Positions 51,900-61,273 are shown, numbered from the stretch's first letter. The stretch is DNA of 64,000 nucleotides from Cardiobacterium sp. Marseille-Q4385 (GCF_916618745.1 NZ_OU745373.1:744001-808000); one strand, 5' to 3'. A program made the numbers and translations. The notes: generated from the sequence alone by a model not told the origin.

Positions 51900-52667
51900 T
51901 CAGGCATCCGGCGGGGTCAGGATGGTGAAGCCGGGCGGGAAGCGGGATTGTTCGGCAGCATCGGGCAGGCGTTCGCTGATGAGCAGGTCGATGTCGCGGA
52001 AGGTAGCAAAGCAGTACAGGCCTTCAGCGCCGAATTTGCTACTGTCGGCGAGGAGGATGCGTTTGTCCGCCTGTGCCAGCGCGCATTCTTTCACGGCGAG
52101 TTCGGGGTAGGCACGAATGGCCGGGCCCTGGGTATGAAAACCGTCACAGCCGAAAAAGGCGATGTCGAAGCGCACCTGACGCACCGCACGTTCCGCCCAC
52201 TGGCCGATGTAGCCGTAGCTTTTGTGGCGCAGTTCGCCGCCGGTCACCATCACCTGGTTGTCGCTGCCGGCGAGTGCCTGCGCACTGCTCATCGAGTTGG
52301 TGATGATGGTGAGGTCGTGTTGCCCCGCCAGCAGGCCGGCGAGACAGGCGACGGTGCTGCTGGCGTCAAGATAGACCACCGCCTCACTGGGAATGAGGCT
52401 GACGGCGAAGGCGGCGATGCGGTGTTTGGCTTCCTGGTGCCGCTCGGCTTTGCGTGCATAGACGTTTTCCAGGTAGGCGCTGGCGGGCAGGACGATGCCG
52501 TGCCCTTTGTGCAGGATGTTGCGGTTGTGCAGTTCGTTCAGGTCTTTGCGGATGGTTTCGCCCGATACCTGGAACATTTCCGCCAGTTCGCCCACCCGCG
52601 CTTTGCCGTGGCGTATGACGTATTGCACGATTTTGTCACGGCGTTCGCCGTCAACGGGTTTGGCCAT
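51900..52667 (-). CDS. srlR: DeoR-family repressor of the sorbitol operon
   Basis: 255 residues. N-terminal DeoR helix-turn-helix RRDKIVQYVIRHGKARVGELAEMFQVSGETIRKDLNELHNRNILHKGHG. C-terminal sugar-phosphate sensor with VVYLDASSTVACLAG and ITNSMSSAQAL, plus FFGCDGFHTQGPA and KRILLADSSKFG. Last gene of the srl operon, as in enterobacteria. Expected inducer is sorbitol 6-phosphate. Confidence 0.9.
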   Translation of the reverse strand: MAKPVDGERRDKIVQYVIRHGKARVGELAEMFQVSGETIRKDLNELHNRNILHKGHGIVLPASAYLENVYARKAERHQEAKHRIAAFAVSLIPSEAVVYLDASSTVACLAGLLAGQHDLTIITNSMSSAQALAGSDNQVMVTGGELRHKSYGYIGQWAERAVRQVRFDIAFFGCDGFHTQGPAIRAYPELAVKECALAQADKRILLADSSKFGAEGLYCFATFRDIDLLISERLPDAAEQSRFPPGFTILTPPDA

Positions 52668-52670
52668 GGT

Positions 52671-53036
52671 TCAGTCCTTGTGCTGCAAGGCACTGGCGAG
52701 CGCCTGCTGGTGGCGCGGTTTGTCGGGGAAGATGGCGGCGGGGTCAATATCGCGGTAGTCCATGCCGTGCAACTGCGTGAGTTTTTGCGGCGCGGCAAAG
52801 ATGGTCAGCCCCTGCATGAGGATGCTGTCGCTGACGCGCTTGTCGCCGTCAAGGGCGAGGATGATGAGGATTTTGGGGGTGAAACGGCCATTGGAGCGGC
52901 CGACGCCGAGGTAGGTGCTGTGGCGGGCGAGTTCGGCGTAGGCGTTGTTGAAGCGGCTGATTTGCCAGTAGCCGAGGATGATTTGCGCCGTCCAGGCGAC
53001 GGCAGCGGCGGTAAGCAGGGCAGTGGTGAGGGTCAT
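52671..53036 (-). CDS. srlM: Glucitol operon activator GutM/SrlM
   Basis: 121 residues from ATG 53036. N-terminal membrane helix (TTALLTAAAVAWTAQIILGYWQI), then RFNNAYAELARHSTYLGVGRSNGRFTPKILIILALDGDKRVSDSILMQGLTIFAAPQKLTQLHGM, the GutM signature. Co-regulator of sorbitol genes. Precedes srlR by 3 bases. Confidence 0.9.
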   Translation of the reverse strand: MTLTTALLTAAAVAWTAQIILGYWQISRFNNAYAELARHSTYLGVGRSNGRFTPKILIILALDGDKRVSDSILMQGLTIFAAPQKLTQLHGMDYRDIDPAAIFPDKPRHQQALASALQHKD

Positions 53037-53216
53037 GGGTATTCCTGTGTGTGGGCGGTGGCGTGTTGTACGCGTTCTCTGCACGGGGCGCAATGGTTTT
53101 TGTGGCGAAGCCCCGGCGGGGCGGGGCTGTTGATGGTGGCTGTTGTGTGTACTGATGTTGCGTCAGGCGGCGTGTTTGCGGGATTAGTCGCTGACGCGTG
53201 CTTTGCTAAACCTCCC

Positions 53217-53256
53217 ACCCCAAATCCCTCCCCAGTGAGAGAGGGGCTTTGGGGGC
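53217..53256 (-). terminator. GC-rich hairpin downstream of adhE
   Basis: Imperfect inverted repeat ccccaaatccctcccc / gaggggctttgggg. It may reduce read-through from adhE to srlM-srlR. No long T-run. Confidence 0.45.
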
Positions 53257-53273
53257 GGGGCCTGTCGCCGGAT

Positions 53274-55913
53274 TTATTTCAGCCGTCCCGGCCGCTCTTT
53301 GTAGCCATAGTAGGCGTCTTCAAGGATTTCTTTGAGATCGCTGACCACCGCCAGTCGCGGGTTCGCCGGGGTGCATTGGTCTTCGTAGGCGAGGTAGGCG
53401 ATTTCTTCTGTTTTCTGCATGTAATCCTGTTCTTTGATGCCCTGGTCGCGGAAGTTCATCTTGATGCCAACGCGCTCGCCGAGGTCGTACACCGCCTGGG
53501 CTAGGCTCTGCACGCCTTCTTCCGGGGTGGCGGCGGGCAAGCCGAGCAGGCGGGCAATGTCCTGGTATTTTTCGTCAGCGCGGTAGTAGTTGTATTTCGG
53601 CCAGGTCGCAGTTTTCGCCGGACGGGTGCCGTTGTAGCGGATGACGTAGGGCAGGAGGATGGCGTTGGTGCGGCCATGCACGGTATGGAAGAAGCCGCCC
53701 AGTTTGTGCGACAACGAGTGCGAGATGCCGAGGAAGGCGTTAGCGAAGGCCATGCCCGCCATGGTGGAGGCGTTGTGCATTTTTTCGCGCGACTCAAAAT
53801 CAACGTTTTTCACCGATCTTTCGAGGTGGGCAAAGACGAGTCTGATGGCTTGCAGGGCAAGGCCGTCGGTGTAGTCGTTCGCCAGTGTCGAGACGTAGGC
53901 TTCGATGGCGTGGGTCAGCACGTCCATGCCGGTGTCGGCGGCGACGAAGGCCGGTACGGTCATCACCAACGCCGGATCGATGATGGCAATGCTCGGGGTG
54001 AGCGAGTAGTCGGCCAGCGGGTATTTGCGGTTGTGCTTTTTATCGGAGATGACGGCAAACGGGGTGACTTCCGAGCCAGTGCCGGAGGTGGTCGGGATAC
54101 CGACGTATTTGGCTTTTTCGCCAAGTTCGGGGAATTTGAAGGCGCGTTTGCGGATGTCCATGAATTTTTGCACGAGGTCGCGGAAGTCGATATGCGGCTG
54201 TTCGTAGAAGAGCCACATGACTTTCGCTGCGTCCATGACCGAGCCGCCGCCGAGGGCAATGATGGTGTCCGGCGCAAAGGTTTTCATGATTTCCGCGCCA
54301 CGGGTGACGGTGGTGATGTCCGGATCAGGCTCGACGTCGGAGAAGACGGTATAGGTAACGTGGTTACTGCGCAGTTGCAGTTGTTCGATGATGCGTTGCA
54401 GGAAGCCGTGTTCGACCATGGTTTCGTCGGTGACGATCATGGCTTTGGACACGTCTTTCATCGTTTGCAGGTATTGCACTGCATCGCGCTCGAAGTAGAT
54501 TTTGGGGGGGACTTTGAACCATTGCATATTGTTTCTCCGGCGGCCGACTTTTTTGATGTTCAGCAGGTTGACGGCGCTGACGTTGTCGCCGACCGAGTTG
54601 CGCCCGTAGGAACCGCAGCCGAGGGTGAGCGACGGCAGGAAGGCGTTGTACATGTCGCCGATGCCGCCGAAGGTGGAGGGTGAGTTCCAGATGATGCGGA
54701 TGGCGCGGATTTGCCGCCCGAATTCTTTGGCAAGCGCCGCGTCTTTGGTGTGGATGGCGGCGGAGTGGCCGAGGCCGTGGAATTCGACCATTTGCCGCGC
54801 CTTGTCAATGCCGTCCTGCGTGCTGTCGGCTTTGGCAACGGCGATGATGGGCGAGAGCTTTTCGCGGGTCAGCGGTTCTTTTTCGCCGATTTCACTGACT
54901 TCGGCGGCAAGGATATTGGTGCCGGGCGGCACGCTGAAGCCGGCCTGTTCGGCAATCCACGCTGCCGGGCGGCCAACGATATCGGCGTTGAGTTTGCCCT
55001 GCGCGCAGTCTTTGCTGTGCGCTTTCACGCCGAAGCAGTGTTCTTCCAGGAGCGCTTTTTCTTTTTTGTTGATGAAATGGACGTGGTAGCTTTTCAGCTC
55101 TTTCACGAAGTCGTCGTAGATTTCCTTGTCGATGATCACCGCCTGTTCGGAGGCGCAGACCATGCCGTTGTCGAAGGATTTGCTCATCACGATGTCGTGT
55201 GCGGCCTGGCGCAGGTCAGCCGTTTTTTCGACGTAGGCGGGAACGTTGCCCGCGCCAACGCCGAGCGCCGGTTTGCCGCAGGAATAGGCGGCGCGCACCA
55301 TGGCGTTACCGCCGGTGGCAAGGATGGTGGCAATGCCGTCGTGCTTCATCAGGGCATTGGTTGCTTCTATCGAAGGCAGGGTAATCCACTGGATGCAGTG
55401 TTCGGGCGCACCGGCGGCGACGGCGGCGTCATAGACGACTTGCGCGGCGTGCGCCGAGCTTTCCTGGGCGGAGGGGTGGAAGGCGAAGACGATAGGGTTG
55501 CGCGTTTTCAGGGCAATCAGCGATTTGAAGATGGCGGTGGAGGTCGGGTTGGTGGTGGGGGTGATACCGCAGATGACGCCAACCGGTTCGGCAATCAGGG
55601 TCAAACCGGTTACCTCGTCTTCGCTGATGACGCCAACGGTTTTGGTGTGGCGCATGTTGTTGACGACGTGTTCGCAGGCAAAGAGATTTTTCGTCGCCTT
55701 GTCTTCAAAGACGCCGCGCTTCGTTTCATCCAGTGCGTGTTTGGCGAGCACGCCGTGCTGGTCCAGCGCCGCCACCGACGCCTTGGCGACGATGTAATCG
55801 ACTTGTTCCTGGTTGAGTTGCCGGAATTCATCCAGCGCTTTCAGGCCACGACGCACCAGTGTGTCAACGTGGGCTTCGGCTTCGGCCTGTTTGTCGGTTT
55901 TGGGGTCGGCCAT
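53274..55913 (-). CDS. adhE: Bifunctional aldehyde-alcohol dehydrogenase AdhE
   Basis: 879 residues from ATG 55913 (AGGAGATACCC upstream). The N-terminal CoA-acylating acetaldehyde dehydrogenase has the catalytic Cys in SFDNGMVCASEQAVI. A linker leads to the C-terminal iron-dependent alcohol dehydrogenase (GGGSVMDAAKVMW; iron ligands in ISHSLSHKLGGFFHTVHGRTNAILLPYVI). Converts acetyl-CoA to ethanol and regenerates two NAD+, typically as spirosomes in anaerobic growth. It lies between srlD and srlM on the same strand, 67 bases after srlD, an unusual place for adhE. Confidence 0.97.
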   Translation of the reverse strand: MADPKTDKQAEAEAHVDTLVRRGLKALDEFRQLNQEQVDYIVAKASVAALDQHGVLAKHALDETKRGVFEDKATKNLFACEHVVNNMRHTKTVGVISEDEVTGLTLIAEPVGVICGITPTTNPTSTAIFKSLIALKTRNPIVFAFHPSAQESSAHAAQVVYDAAVAAGAPEHCIQWITLPSIEATNALMKHDGIATILATGGNAMVRAAYSCGKPALGVGAGNVPAYVEKTADLRQAAHDIVMSKSFDNGMVCASEQAVIIDKEIYDDFVKELKSYHVHFINKKEKALLEEHCFGVKAHSKDCAQGKLNADIVGRPAAWIAEQAGFSVPPGTNILAAEVSEIGEKEPLTREKLSPIIAVAKADSTQDGIDKARQMVEFHGLGHSAAIHTKDAALAKEFGRQIRAIRIIWNSPSTFGGIGDMYNAFLPSLTLGCGSYGRNSVGDNVSAVNLLNIKKVGRRRNNMQWFKVPPKIYFERDAVQYLQTMKDVSKAMIVTDETMVEHGFLQRIIEQLQLRSNHVTYTVFSDVEPDPDITTVTRGAEIMKTFAPDTIIALGGGSVMDAAKVMWLFYEQPHIDFRDLVQKFMDIRKRAFKFPELGEKAKYVGIPTTSGTGSEVTPFAVISDKKHNRKYPLADYSLTPSIAIIDPALVMTVPAFVAADTGMDVLTHAIEAYVSTLANDYTDGLALQAIRLVFAHLERSVKNVDFESREKMHNASTMAGMAFANAFLGISHSLSHKLGGFFHTVHGRTNAILLPYVIRYNGTRPAKTATWPKYNYYRADEKYQDIARLLGLPAATPEEGVQSLAQAVYDLGERVGIKMNFRDQGIKEQDYMQKTEEIAYLAYEDQCTPANPRLAVVSDLKEILEDAYYGYKERPGRLK

Positions 55914-55980
55914 GGGTATCTCCTGTGTTCTCTTGATGGTTTTCGGGCGGGACACATCGCCCCGCCCGGTAGGTTTTGGC

Positions 55981-56766
55981 TCAGAACATCACTTGTCCGC
56001 CGGTGATGTTGATCGACTGCCCCGTGCAGTAAGAGGCTTTGTCGCTGGCGTAGAAGAGCAGCACGTTCAGCACGTCCTGATAGTCGCAGCCGCGTTTCAG
56101 CGGGACTTTGTCGATGTAGGTCTGCTCGACCTGATCTTCCGGAATGCCGAGTTTTTTCGCGTATTCAGGGATCAGCGACTGGAACATCGGCGATTTCAGC
56201 AGGTTGCCCAGCATCAGCGCGTTCACGGTGATGCCTTTATCGGCAAGGTCAAGGGCGAGCGACTGGGTGAGGCCGACCGCGCCGAATTTGGCGGCGCTGT
56301 AGCCGGAGTTGTATTTGCTGCCGACTTTGCCCGATTTGGAGTTGATTTCGATGATGCGGCCATGGATGCCGTCGCGGATCATCAGGCGGGCGAAAGCGCG
56401 GGCGCAGAGGAAATAGCCGGTGAGGTTGACATCCAGCGAGCGCTGGAAGTCTTTGAGCGGGAAGTCCCAGATAGGCGAGGCTTTGGCGACGCCGGCGCTG
56501 TACAGCAAAAGATCGCTACGGCCAAAGGTGCGGTCCACAGCAGCAGCCAGTTCGTCCACTGCCGCTTCGTTGGTGGCATCCGCCGCAAATCCGGCGGCAG
56601 TGCCTGCGCCGTGGGCAGCGTTGATTTCGGCGGCGACGCGTTCGGCGTTATCGCCGTTCAGGTCGGCGACGGCGACGCGGTAGCCGGCATCTGCCAGGCC
56701 TTTGCTCAGGAAGGCGCCGAGGGTTTGTCCGCCGCCGATGACGATGGCTGTGGGTTTGTTATTCAT
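55981..56766 (-). CDS. srlD: Sorbitol-6-phosphate 2-dehydrogenase
   Basis: 261 residues, short-chain dehydrogenase. NAD motif IVIGGGQTLGAFLSKGLADAGYRVAVADLN, catalytic Tyr/Lys in YNSGYSAAKFGAVGLTQSLA, and the family-specific YKRGCDYQDVL-like PLKRGCDYQDVLNVLLFYASDKASYCTGQSINITGGQVMF C-terminus. Oxidises sorbitol 6-P to fructose 6-P. Confidence 0.95.
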   Translation of the reverse strand: MNNKPTAIVIGGGQTLGAFLSKGLADAGYRVAVADLNGDNAERVAAEINAAHGAGTAAGFAADATNEAAVDELAAAVDRTFGRSDLLLYSAGVAKASPIWDFPLKDFQRSLDVNLTGYFLCARAFARLMIRDGIHGRIIEINSKSGKVGSKYNSGYSAAKFGAVGLTQSLALDLADKGITVNALMLGNLLKSPMFQSLIPEYAKKLGIPEDQVEQTYIDKVPLKRGCDYQDVLNVLLFYASDKASYCTGQSINITGGQVMF

Positions 56767-56779
56767 AGTTGTTCTCCTC

Positions 56780-57151
56780 TTAGCAGGTTTCGATGATGAA
56801 GTCGCTGTCTTCTGTCAGCGTGTCGGCGGGCAGGTGGCCGAGCAGGTGCACGGTGCCGGGCAACTTGGCTTCTTCTGCGCCGTCGAAGTAGATGGTGATA
56901 TGGCCGAGTGAGCGGAAGTTGTCGAGGGCGTTCTCGCCGACAGCGGTCAGCGGGAAGCGTTTGCCGCCGAGGATAAAGAGGTCGCCGGGGGCGAAGTCCT
57001 GTTTCAGCTCGCCGTGGCTGTGCAGGAAGCAGTATTCCGCCATGTCCGCCGTCGCTTCCGTTTCCGCGAAGGTGATAAACATGCCGTCCGGGAAACCCTC
57101 CCGCGCGGCACTGCCGGCGCGGGTGAATTGAGCCTGATAGATGACGCGCAT
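56780..57151 (-). CDS. srlB: PTS glucitol/sorbitol-specific EIIA
   Basis: 123 residues. MRVIYQAQFTRAGSAAREGFPDGMFITFAE…YCFLHSHGELKQDFAPGDLFILGGKRFPLTAVGENALDNFRSLGHITIYFDGAEEAKLPGTVHL. The His within FLHSHG is the likely phosphorylation site. Passes phosphate from HPr to EIIB. 13 bases before srlD. Confidence 0.94.
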   Translation of the reverse strand: MRVIYQAQFTRAGSAAREGFPDGMFITFAETEATADMAEYCFLHSHGELKQDFAPGDLFILGGKRFPLTAVGENALDNFRSLGHITIYFDGAEEAKLPGTVHLLGHLPADTLTEDSDFIIETC

Positions 57152-57154
57152 GAT

Positions 57155-58144
57155 TTAGCCCTGATAGATGAAGCCGGAGACGAACCAGGCGAGCAGCACG
57201 GTCGGCGCACCGGTGAGGAAGCGGCCAAGCAGTACCGAGGGCACACCGACCCGCACCGTATCCTGCTTCGCTTCCGCGAGCGAGAGACCGACCGGGATGA
57301 AGTCGCAGGCGGCTTGCGCGTTGATGGCGAAAAGGGCAGGCAGCGCCAGATGCGGCGGGACAACGCCCTGTCCAATCATGGTGCCGACCAGCACGCCGAT
57401 GACTTGCGCGATAACAGCGCCTGGGCCAAGGAAGGGCGAGAGGAAGGGGAAGGAACAGATCAGCGACAACGCAATCAGGCCGATGGGGCTTTTCGCCAGC
57501 GGTTCGAGACCGTGCGCAATCCAGTCACCGAGACCGGAAGCGATGATGATACCGATCAGCGCCGAAACAAAGGCCATAAAGGGCAGGATGGTTTTCAGCA
57601 CCGTATCGATGGTGTCGCGTCCCGCCTGGAAGAAAACGGCGATGACCGAACCCATGCCGATACCGATGCGCGCCAGAAGGCCGTCCGACTGCTCAGTGAT
57701 CTTCTTGCTGGCGTCATAATCGCGCGGCGCGTTGGCCGCTTGCGCAGCGGGCGCAGGCGTCGCGGCAGGCGCTTCACCATCGGCGAGATGGATGTCATGC
57801 GGACGCACGGCGGAAACATAAATATCTTCGACGATGAACTCCGCCAGCGGGCCGGATTTACCGGTAGCGTGAATATTGATGGTCGGGATGCGCCGCTTCG
57901 GATAAAGGCCGCAGCGTAGCGTGCCGCCACAGTCGATAATCGCGACGCCGATTTCCTCCGCCGGCGGTTCGCCTTCCTTGAAACCGTCCACCGCTTCCCA
58001 ACCGGTCAGCTCAACCAGACGGTCAACAATATCCGGACGGGTACCGGCGGTCATATAAAGAATCTTCTTGCCTTCCTCGACATTCAGCAGCAACGGGCCG
58101 CCCCAGCCGCCATTACCTTTGACAATGCGGATAACCTTGCTCAT
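57155..58144 (-). CDS. srlE: PTS glucitol/sorbitol-specific EIIBC (SrlE)
   Basis: 329 residues. N-terminal EIIB domain (VIRIVKGNGGWGGPLLLNVEEGKKILYMTAGTRPDIVDRLVELTGWEAVDGF…GVAIIDCGGTLRCGLYPKRRIPTINI; Cys in IDCGGTLRCG). Then a linker (EAPAATPAPAAQAANAP) and C-terminal membrane helices of EIIC2 (DWIAHGLEPLAKSPIGLIALSLICSFPFLSPFLGPGAVIAQVIGVLVG). 11 bases after srlA. Confidence 0.94.
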   Translation of the reverse strand: MSKVIRIVKGNGGWGGPLLLNVEEGKKILYMTAGTRPDIVDRLVELTGWEAVDGFKEGEPPAEEIGVAIIDCGGTLRCGLYPKRRIPTINIHATGKSGPLAEFIVEDIYVSAVRPHDIHLADGEAPAATPAPAAQAANAPRDYDASKKITEQSDGLLARIGIGMGSVIAVFFQAGRDTIDTVLKTILPFMAFVSALIGIIIASGLGDWIAHGLEPLAKSPIGLIALSLICSFPFLSPFLGPGAVIAQVIGVLVGTMIGQGVVPPHLALPALFAINAQAACDFIPVGLSLAEAKQDTVRVGVPSVLLGRFLTGAPTVLLAWFVSGFIYQG

Positions 58145-58155
58145 GACGTGCTCCT

Positions 58156-58722
58156 TTAATTACTGCTGCTGAGATTGACGGTGCGGTCAAGACGGATGCC
58201 CATGCGCTTCTCGAACAGCGCCGTTGTCCAGTCATTCACCCAGCCCCGGAAGAAATTGGTCACCATGCCGACCAGCAAATAGCAGACGGCAAGCGGTGCC
58301 AAATCCAGCCCCAGCGTTTTCAGGCCGTTGGCGATACCGAGATAAACGAACAGCTCGCCCGGATTGATGTGCGGGAACATGCCGTTCATCGAGTGACAGC
58401 TATACGACGCTGCCGCGTAATAACTGGGCTTGTAGCACTCCGGCATGAAGCGGCCCAGGCTGAGCGTCATCGGATTACAGAACACAAACGTGCCGATGAC
58501 CGGCAATACCAGATAACGGGACACCGGATTGCCCGCACACTTCTGCGCCAACCGCTCGATGCGCTGCTGACCGACAAAGGCAATCACCGCATTCATCACC
58601 ACCAGCAAGGCAATCAGCAACGGCAGAATCCCCGTCACCATGCCGACGAACACCTCGCCGCCCTTTTGAAACAGGCCGATAAACCACTCGGCCCCATGCG
58701 TTACCGCATTCATAGCGTTCAT
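58156..58722 (-). CDS. srlA: PTS glucitol/sorbitol-specific EIIC (SrlA)
   Basis: 188 residues from ATG 58722 (MNAMNAVTHGAEWFIGLFQKGGEVFVG; AGAGG 6 bases upstream), shorter than the open frame but matching SrlA. Membrane helices: FVGMVTGILPLLIALLVVMNAVIAFVGQQRIERLAQ; YLVLPVIGTFVFCNPMTLSLGRFMPE; the family motif SYSCHSMNGMFPHINPGELFVYLGIANGL. Forms the sugar channel with SrlE. First gene of the operon. Confidence 0.93.
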   Translation of the reverse strand: MNAMNAVTHGAEWFIGLFQKGGEVFVGMVTGILPLLIALLVVMNAVIAFVGQQRIERLAQKCAGNPVSRYLVLPVIGTFVFCNPMTLSLGRFMPECYKPSYYAAASYSCHSMNGMFPHINPGELFVYLGIANGLKTLGLDLAPLAVCYLLVGMVTNFFRGWVNDWTTALFEKRMGIRLDRTVNLSSSN

Positions 58723-58893
58723 AAACACCTCTTGAAGAAGGAAGAAAACCCCGCCGTACCGCCGCTTATACCCATCCCAAACCTGAGTGTGTGGGTGCAC
58801 CTTGCCGTACTAATGTGTACGGCTTGCGGTGTACCGCCTGCTCAGCTTGATGCCTGGGATGAACACTGTGCAGCCTGCGCGACGTCAGTTTGA

Positions 58894-58935
58894 ATTGTAG
58901 CGATAAGAATAGATGAATAGCAAGTTTTAGCTTGC
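58894..58935 (-). promoter_or_regulatory. srl operon promoter with overlapping inverted repeat
   Basis: Minus strand TTGCTA (58923-58918), 18-base spacer, TACAAT (58899-58894), giving a leader of about 165 bases. An inverted repeat GCAAG-ctaaaa-CTTGC at 58920-58935 overlaps the -35 and is a candidate SrlR operator. A second perfect palindrome cgtgaaattcacg lies upstream at 58998-59010. The operator roles are inference. Confidence 0.55.
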
Positions 58936-59102
58936 GATTCATAGCAATTACCCTTGATTTGTCTTGGAATTTTGTTGAGGAATACCGTGACGACTTCCGT
59001 GAAATTCACGTTAATATCACATAACACCATGAAATAGATGAATTAAAATCGCATATCCTGCATGTAATGAAACCAAGCAATCACCCTTAAACACTTGGGA
59101 AA

Positions 59103-59237
59103 ATGCTTGCATTTATCGCGCAGGTGCTGCTTACGGCTTGTGCAGTGACGGAACATGCGCTGTTACCTATATACAAAAGGCAGCCATCCCGCGAAAATCC
59201 TGCTTCTCGACGGCGGCAAAGTCTTCCGCTTCATTGA
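59103..59237 (+). CDS. Very short possible lipoprotein-like frame, doubtful
   Basis: 44 codons: MLAFIAQVLLTACAVTEHALLPIYKRQ… with a lipobox-like LTAC, then a basic low-quality tail. A different frame of the same stretch reads AKILLLDGGKVFRFIEVLPVPR. This may be the decayed end of a gene. Otherwise the 58936-59253 stretch holds no gene. Confidence 0.2.
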   Translation: MLAFIAQVLLTACAVTEHALLPIYKRQPSRENPASRRRQSLPLH

Positions 59238-59253
59238 AGTGTTGCCCGTTCCG

Positions 59254-59289
59254 CGACAAAAAACCGCCCCGAGGGGCGGTTTTTTTGTC
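59254..59289. terminator. Strong bidirectional terminator downstream of parE
   Basis: cgacaaaaaaccgcccc / ggggcggttttttgtcg, a perfect 17-base stem with a 2-base centre (GA), T-runs both ways. Confidence 0.93.
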
Positions 59290-59350
59290 GCAGGATAGGA
59301 AGCGAAGGTTACGGAGCAATTGTTTATCCCGCTTCCCGCTGCCGTTTGTG

Positions 59351-61273
59351 TCAAAACATAGGCAATGCCGCCGTGTCGAAGGCGTCGAGGTTTTCGGCGT
59401 GGTCGCCGTTGGTTTCTATCCACTGGCGGCGGTCGGCAGCGCGTTTGTCCGCGAGCAGCATGTCGAGCAGGGCTTCGGCGCTTGCCGCGTCGTGGTAGGT
59501 GAGGCGGACGAGGCGGCGCGTGTCCGGATTCATCGTGGTTTCGCGCAGTTGCGGCGGGTTCATTTCGCCGAGACCTTTGAAGCGGGTAACGTTGATTTTG
59601 CCGTGGTAGCCGTCGCGGCGGATAGCGGTGATGGTCGCGTCACGTTCGGCTTCGTCCAGCGCGTATTCGATGCGTTTGCCGGCGTCAATGCGGTAGAGCG
59701 GCGGCATGGCGACATAGAGGTGTCCCGCTTGGACCAGTGCTGAGAAGTGCCGCACCATCAGGGCGCAGATGAGGGTGGCGATGTGCAGGCCGTCCGAGTC
59801 GGCGTCAGCGAGGATGCAGATTTTGCCGTAACGCAGGCCGCTCAGGTCGTCGCTGGCCGGGTCGATGCCGACGGCGACGGCGATGTCGTGGATTTCCTGC
59901 GAGCTCATGACGACGGCGGAGTCGTCTTCCCAGGTGTTTTTGATTTTGCCGCGCAGGGGCATGATGGCTTGGTATTGGCGGTCGCGCGCCTGTTTGGCCG
60001 AGCCGCCCGCCGAGTCGCCTTCGACAAGGAAGAGTTCGGTCAGGCGGTTGTCCTGGCTGATGCAGTCGGCGAGTTTGCCGGGCAGTGCCGGGCCGCCGGC
60101 AGTGCGTTTGCGGGTGATTTGTTTGTTGCTGTTGAGGCGTTTTTGCGCGTGGCCGATGGCGAGCGCGGCGAGGGCTTCGCCGATGTCGGCGTGTTTGTTG
60201 AGGTAGAGGCCGAAGTGGTCTTTGACGGTGTTGCCAACCCAGGCGGCACATTGGCGCGAGGTGAGGCGTTCTTTGGTCTGGCTGGAGAATTGGGGTTCGG
60301 GGATTTTCACGGAAAGGACGTATTGGCAACCTTCCCAGATGTCTTCCGGCGCGAGTTTGACGCCGCGCGGCAGCAGTTGGCGAAATTCGCAGAATTCGCG
60401 CAGGGCATCAACGAGGCCGCTGCGCAGGCCGTTGACGTGGGTGCCGCCGCCGATGGTGGGGATGAGGTTGGCATAGCTTTCAAAGGTGCCGTTTACGCCG
60501 CTGCCTTCTTGCCAGGTGAGGGCGAGGTCGATTTGGCCGTCGCTGTCGCTATGGTTCAGGGTGTAGGGTTCGGCGGGCAGGGTGTCGTCGCCGGTCTGTT
60601 CGCTAAGGTAGGCGATGAGGCCGTCCTGGTAGCACCATTCGTCGTGTTCGTCGCCCGCTTCGTTGGTAAAGCGGATGTTGAGGCCGGCGCAGAGGACGGC
60701 TTTGGCTTTGAGGGTTTGTTTGAGGCGGGAGATGGCGTAGTTGGGGCTGTCGAAGTAGGCGGGATCGGCCCAGAAGCGGACGGTGGTGCCGTGGCGGCGT
60801 TTACCGATATCTTCGACGACGGTCAGTGGTTCAACCACATCGCCGTGCGCACAGGCAAGGCGGTAGCGCCGCCCGTCGCGTTCGATGTCCACTTCAAGGC
60901 GGGTGGAGAGCGCGTTGACGACGGAGACGCCGACGCCGTGCAGGCCGCCGGAGTAGTTGTAGTTTTTGCGGCTGAATTTGCCGCCCGCATGCAGGCGGGT
61001 GAGGATGAGTTCGACGCCGCTCACGCCTTCTTCGGGGTGGATATCCACCGGCATGCCGCGCCCGTCGTCCTGCACGCTGAGGGAGCCGTCGCGATGCAGG
61101 GTGACGTGGATGTTTTTGGCGTAGCCGGCCAGGGCTTCGTCCACGCTGTTGTCGATGACTTCTTGCGCAAGGTGGTTCGGGCGGGTGGTGTCGGTGTACA
61201 TACCCGGACGACGACGGACGGGGTCAAGTCCTTTGAGGACGTCGATGTCGGCGGCGCGGTAGTGATCTGTCAT
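59351..61273 (-). CDS. parE: DNA topoisomerase IV subunit B
   Basis: 640 residues from ATG 61273; the open frame is longer but homology begins at MTDHYRAADIDVLKGLDPVRRRPGMYTDTTRPNHLAQEVIDNSVDEALAGYA. GHKL ATPase motifs: EVIDNSVDEAL, DDGRGMPVDIHPEEG, GGLHGVGVSVVNALS. TOPRIM motifs: LFLVEGDSAGGSAKQARDR and ILADADSDGLHIATL. PLRGKIKNTWEDDSAV is the ParE form of the conserved PLRGK segment. Decatenates chromosomes with ParC, which is not in the window. Confidence 0.95.
   Translation of the reverse strand: MTDHYRAADIDVLKGLDPVRRRPGMYTDTTRPNHLAQEVIDNSVDEALAGYAKNIHVTLHRDGSLSVQDDGRGMPVDIHPEEGVSGVELILTRLHAGGKFSRKNYNYSGGLHGVGVSVVNALSTRLEVDIERDGRRYRLACAHGDVVEPLTVVEDIGKRRHGTTVRFWADPAYFDSPNYAISRLKQTLKAKAVLCAGLNIRFTNEAGDEHDEWCYQDGLIAYLSEQTGDDTLPAEPYTLNHSDSDGQIDLALTWQEGSGVNGTFESYANLIPTIGGGTHVNGLRSGLVDALREFCEFRQLLPRGVKLAPEDIWEGCQYVLSVKIPEPQFSSQTKERLTSRQCAAWVGNTVKDHFGLYLNKHADIGEALAALAIGHAQKRLNSNKQITRKRTAGGPALPGKLADCISQDNRLTELFLVEGDSAGGSAKQARDRQYQAIMPLRGKIKNTWEDDSAVVMSSQEIHDIAVAVGIDPASDDLSGLRYGKICILADADSDGLHIATLICALMVRHFSALVQAGHLYVAMPPLYRIDAGKRIEYALDEAERDATITAIRRDGYHGKINVTRFKGLGEMNPPQLRETTMNPDTRRLVRLTYHDAASAEALLDMLLADKRAADRRQWIETNGDHAENLDAFDTAALPMF

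Noticed and set aside
58998..59020. CRP binding site upstream of srlA
   Set aside because: TGTGA is present, but the partner half is CGTGA in direct orientation and the palindrome cgtgaaattcacg has a 3-base rather than 6-base spacer, so it does not match CRP.
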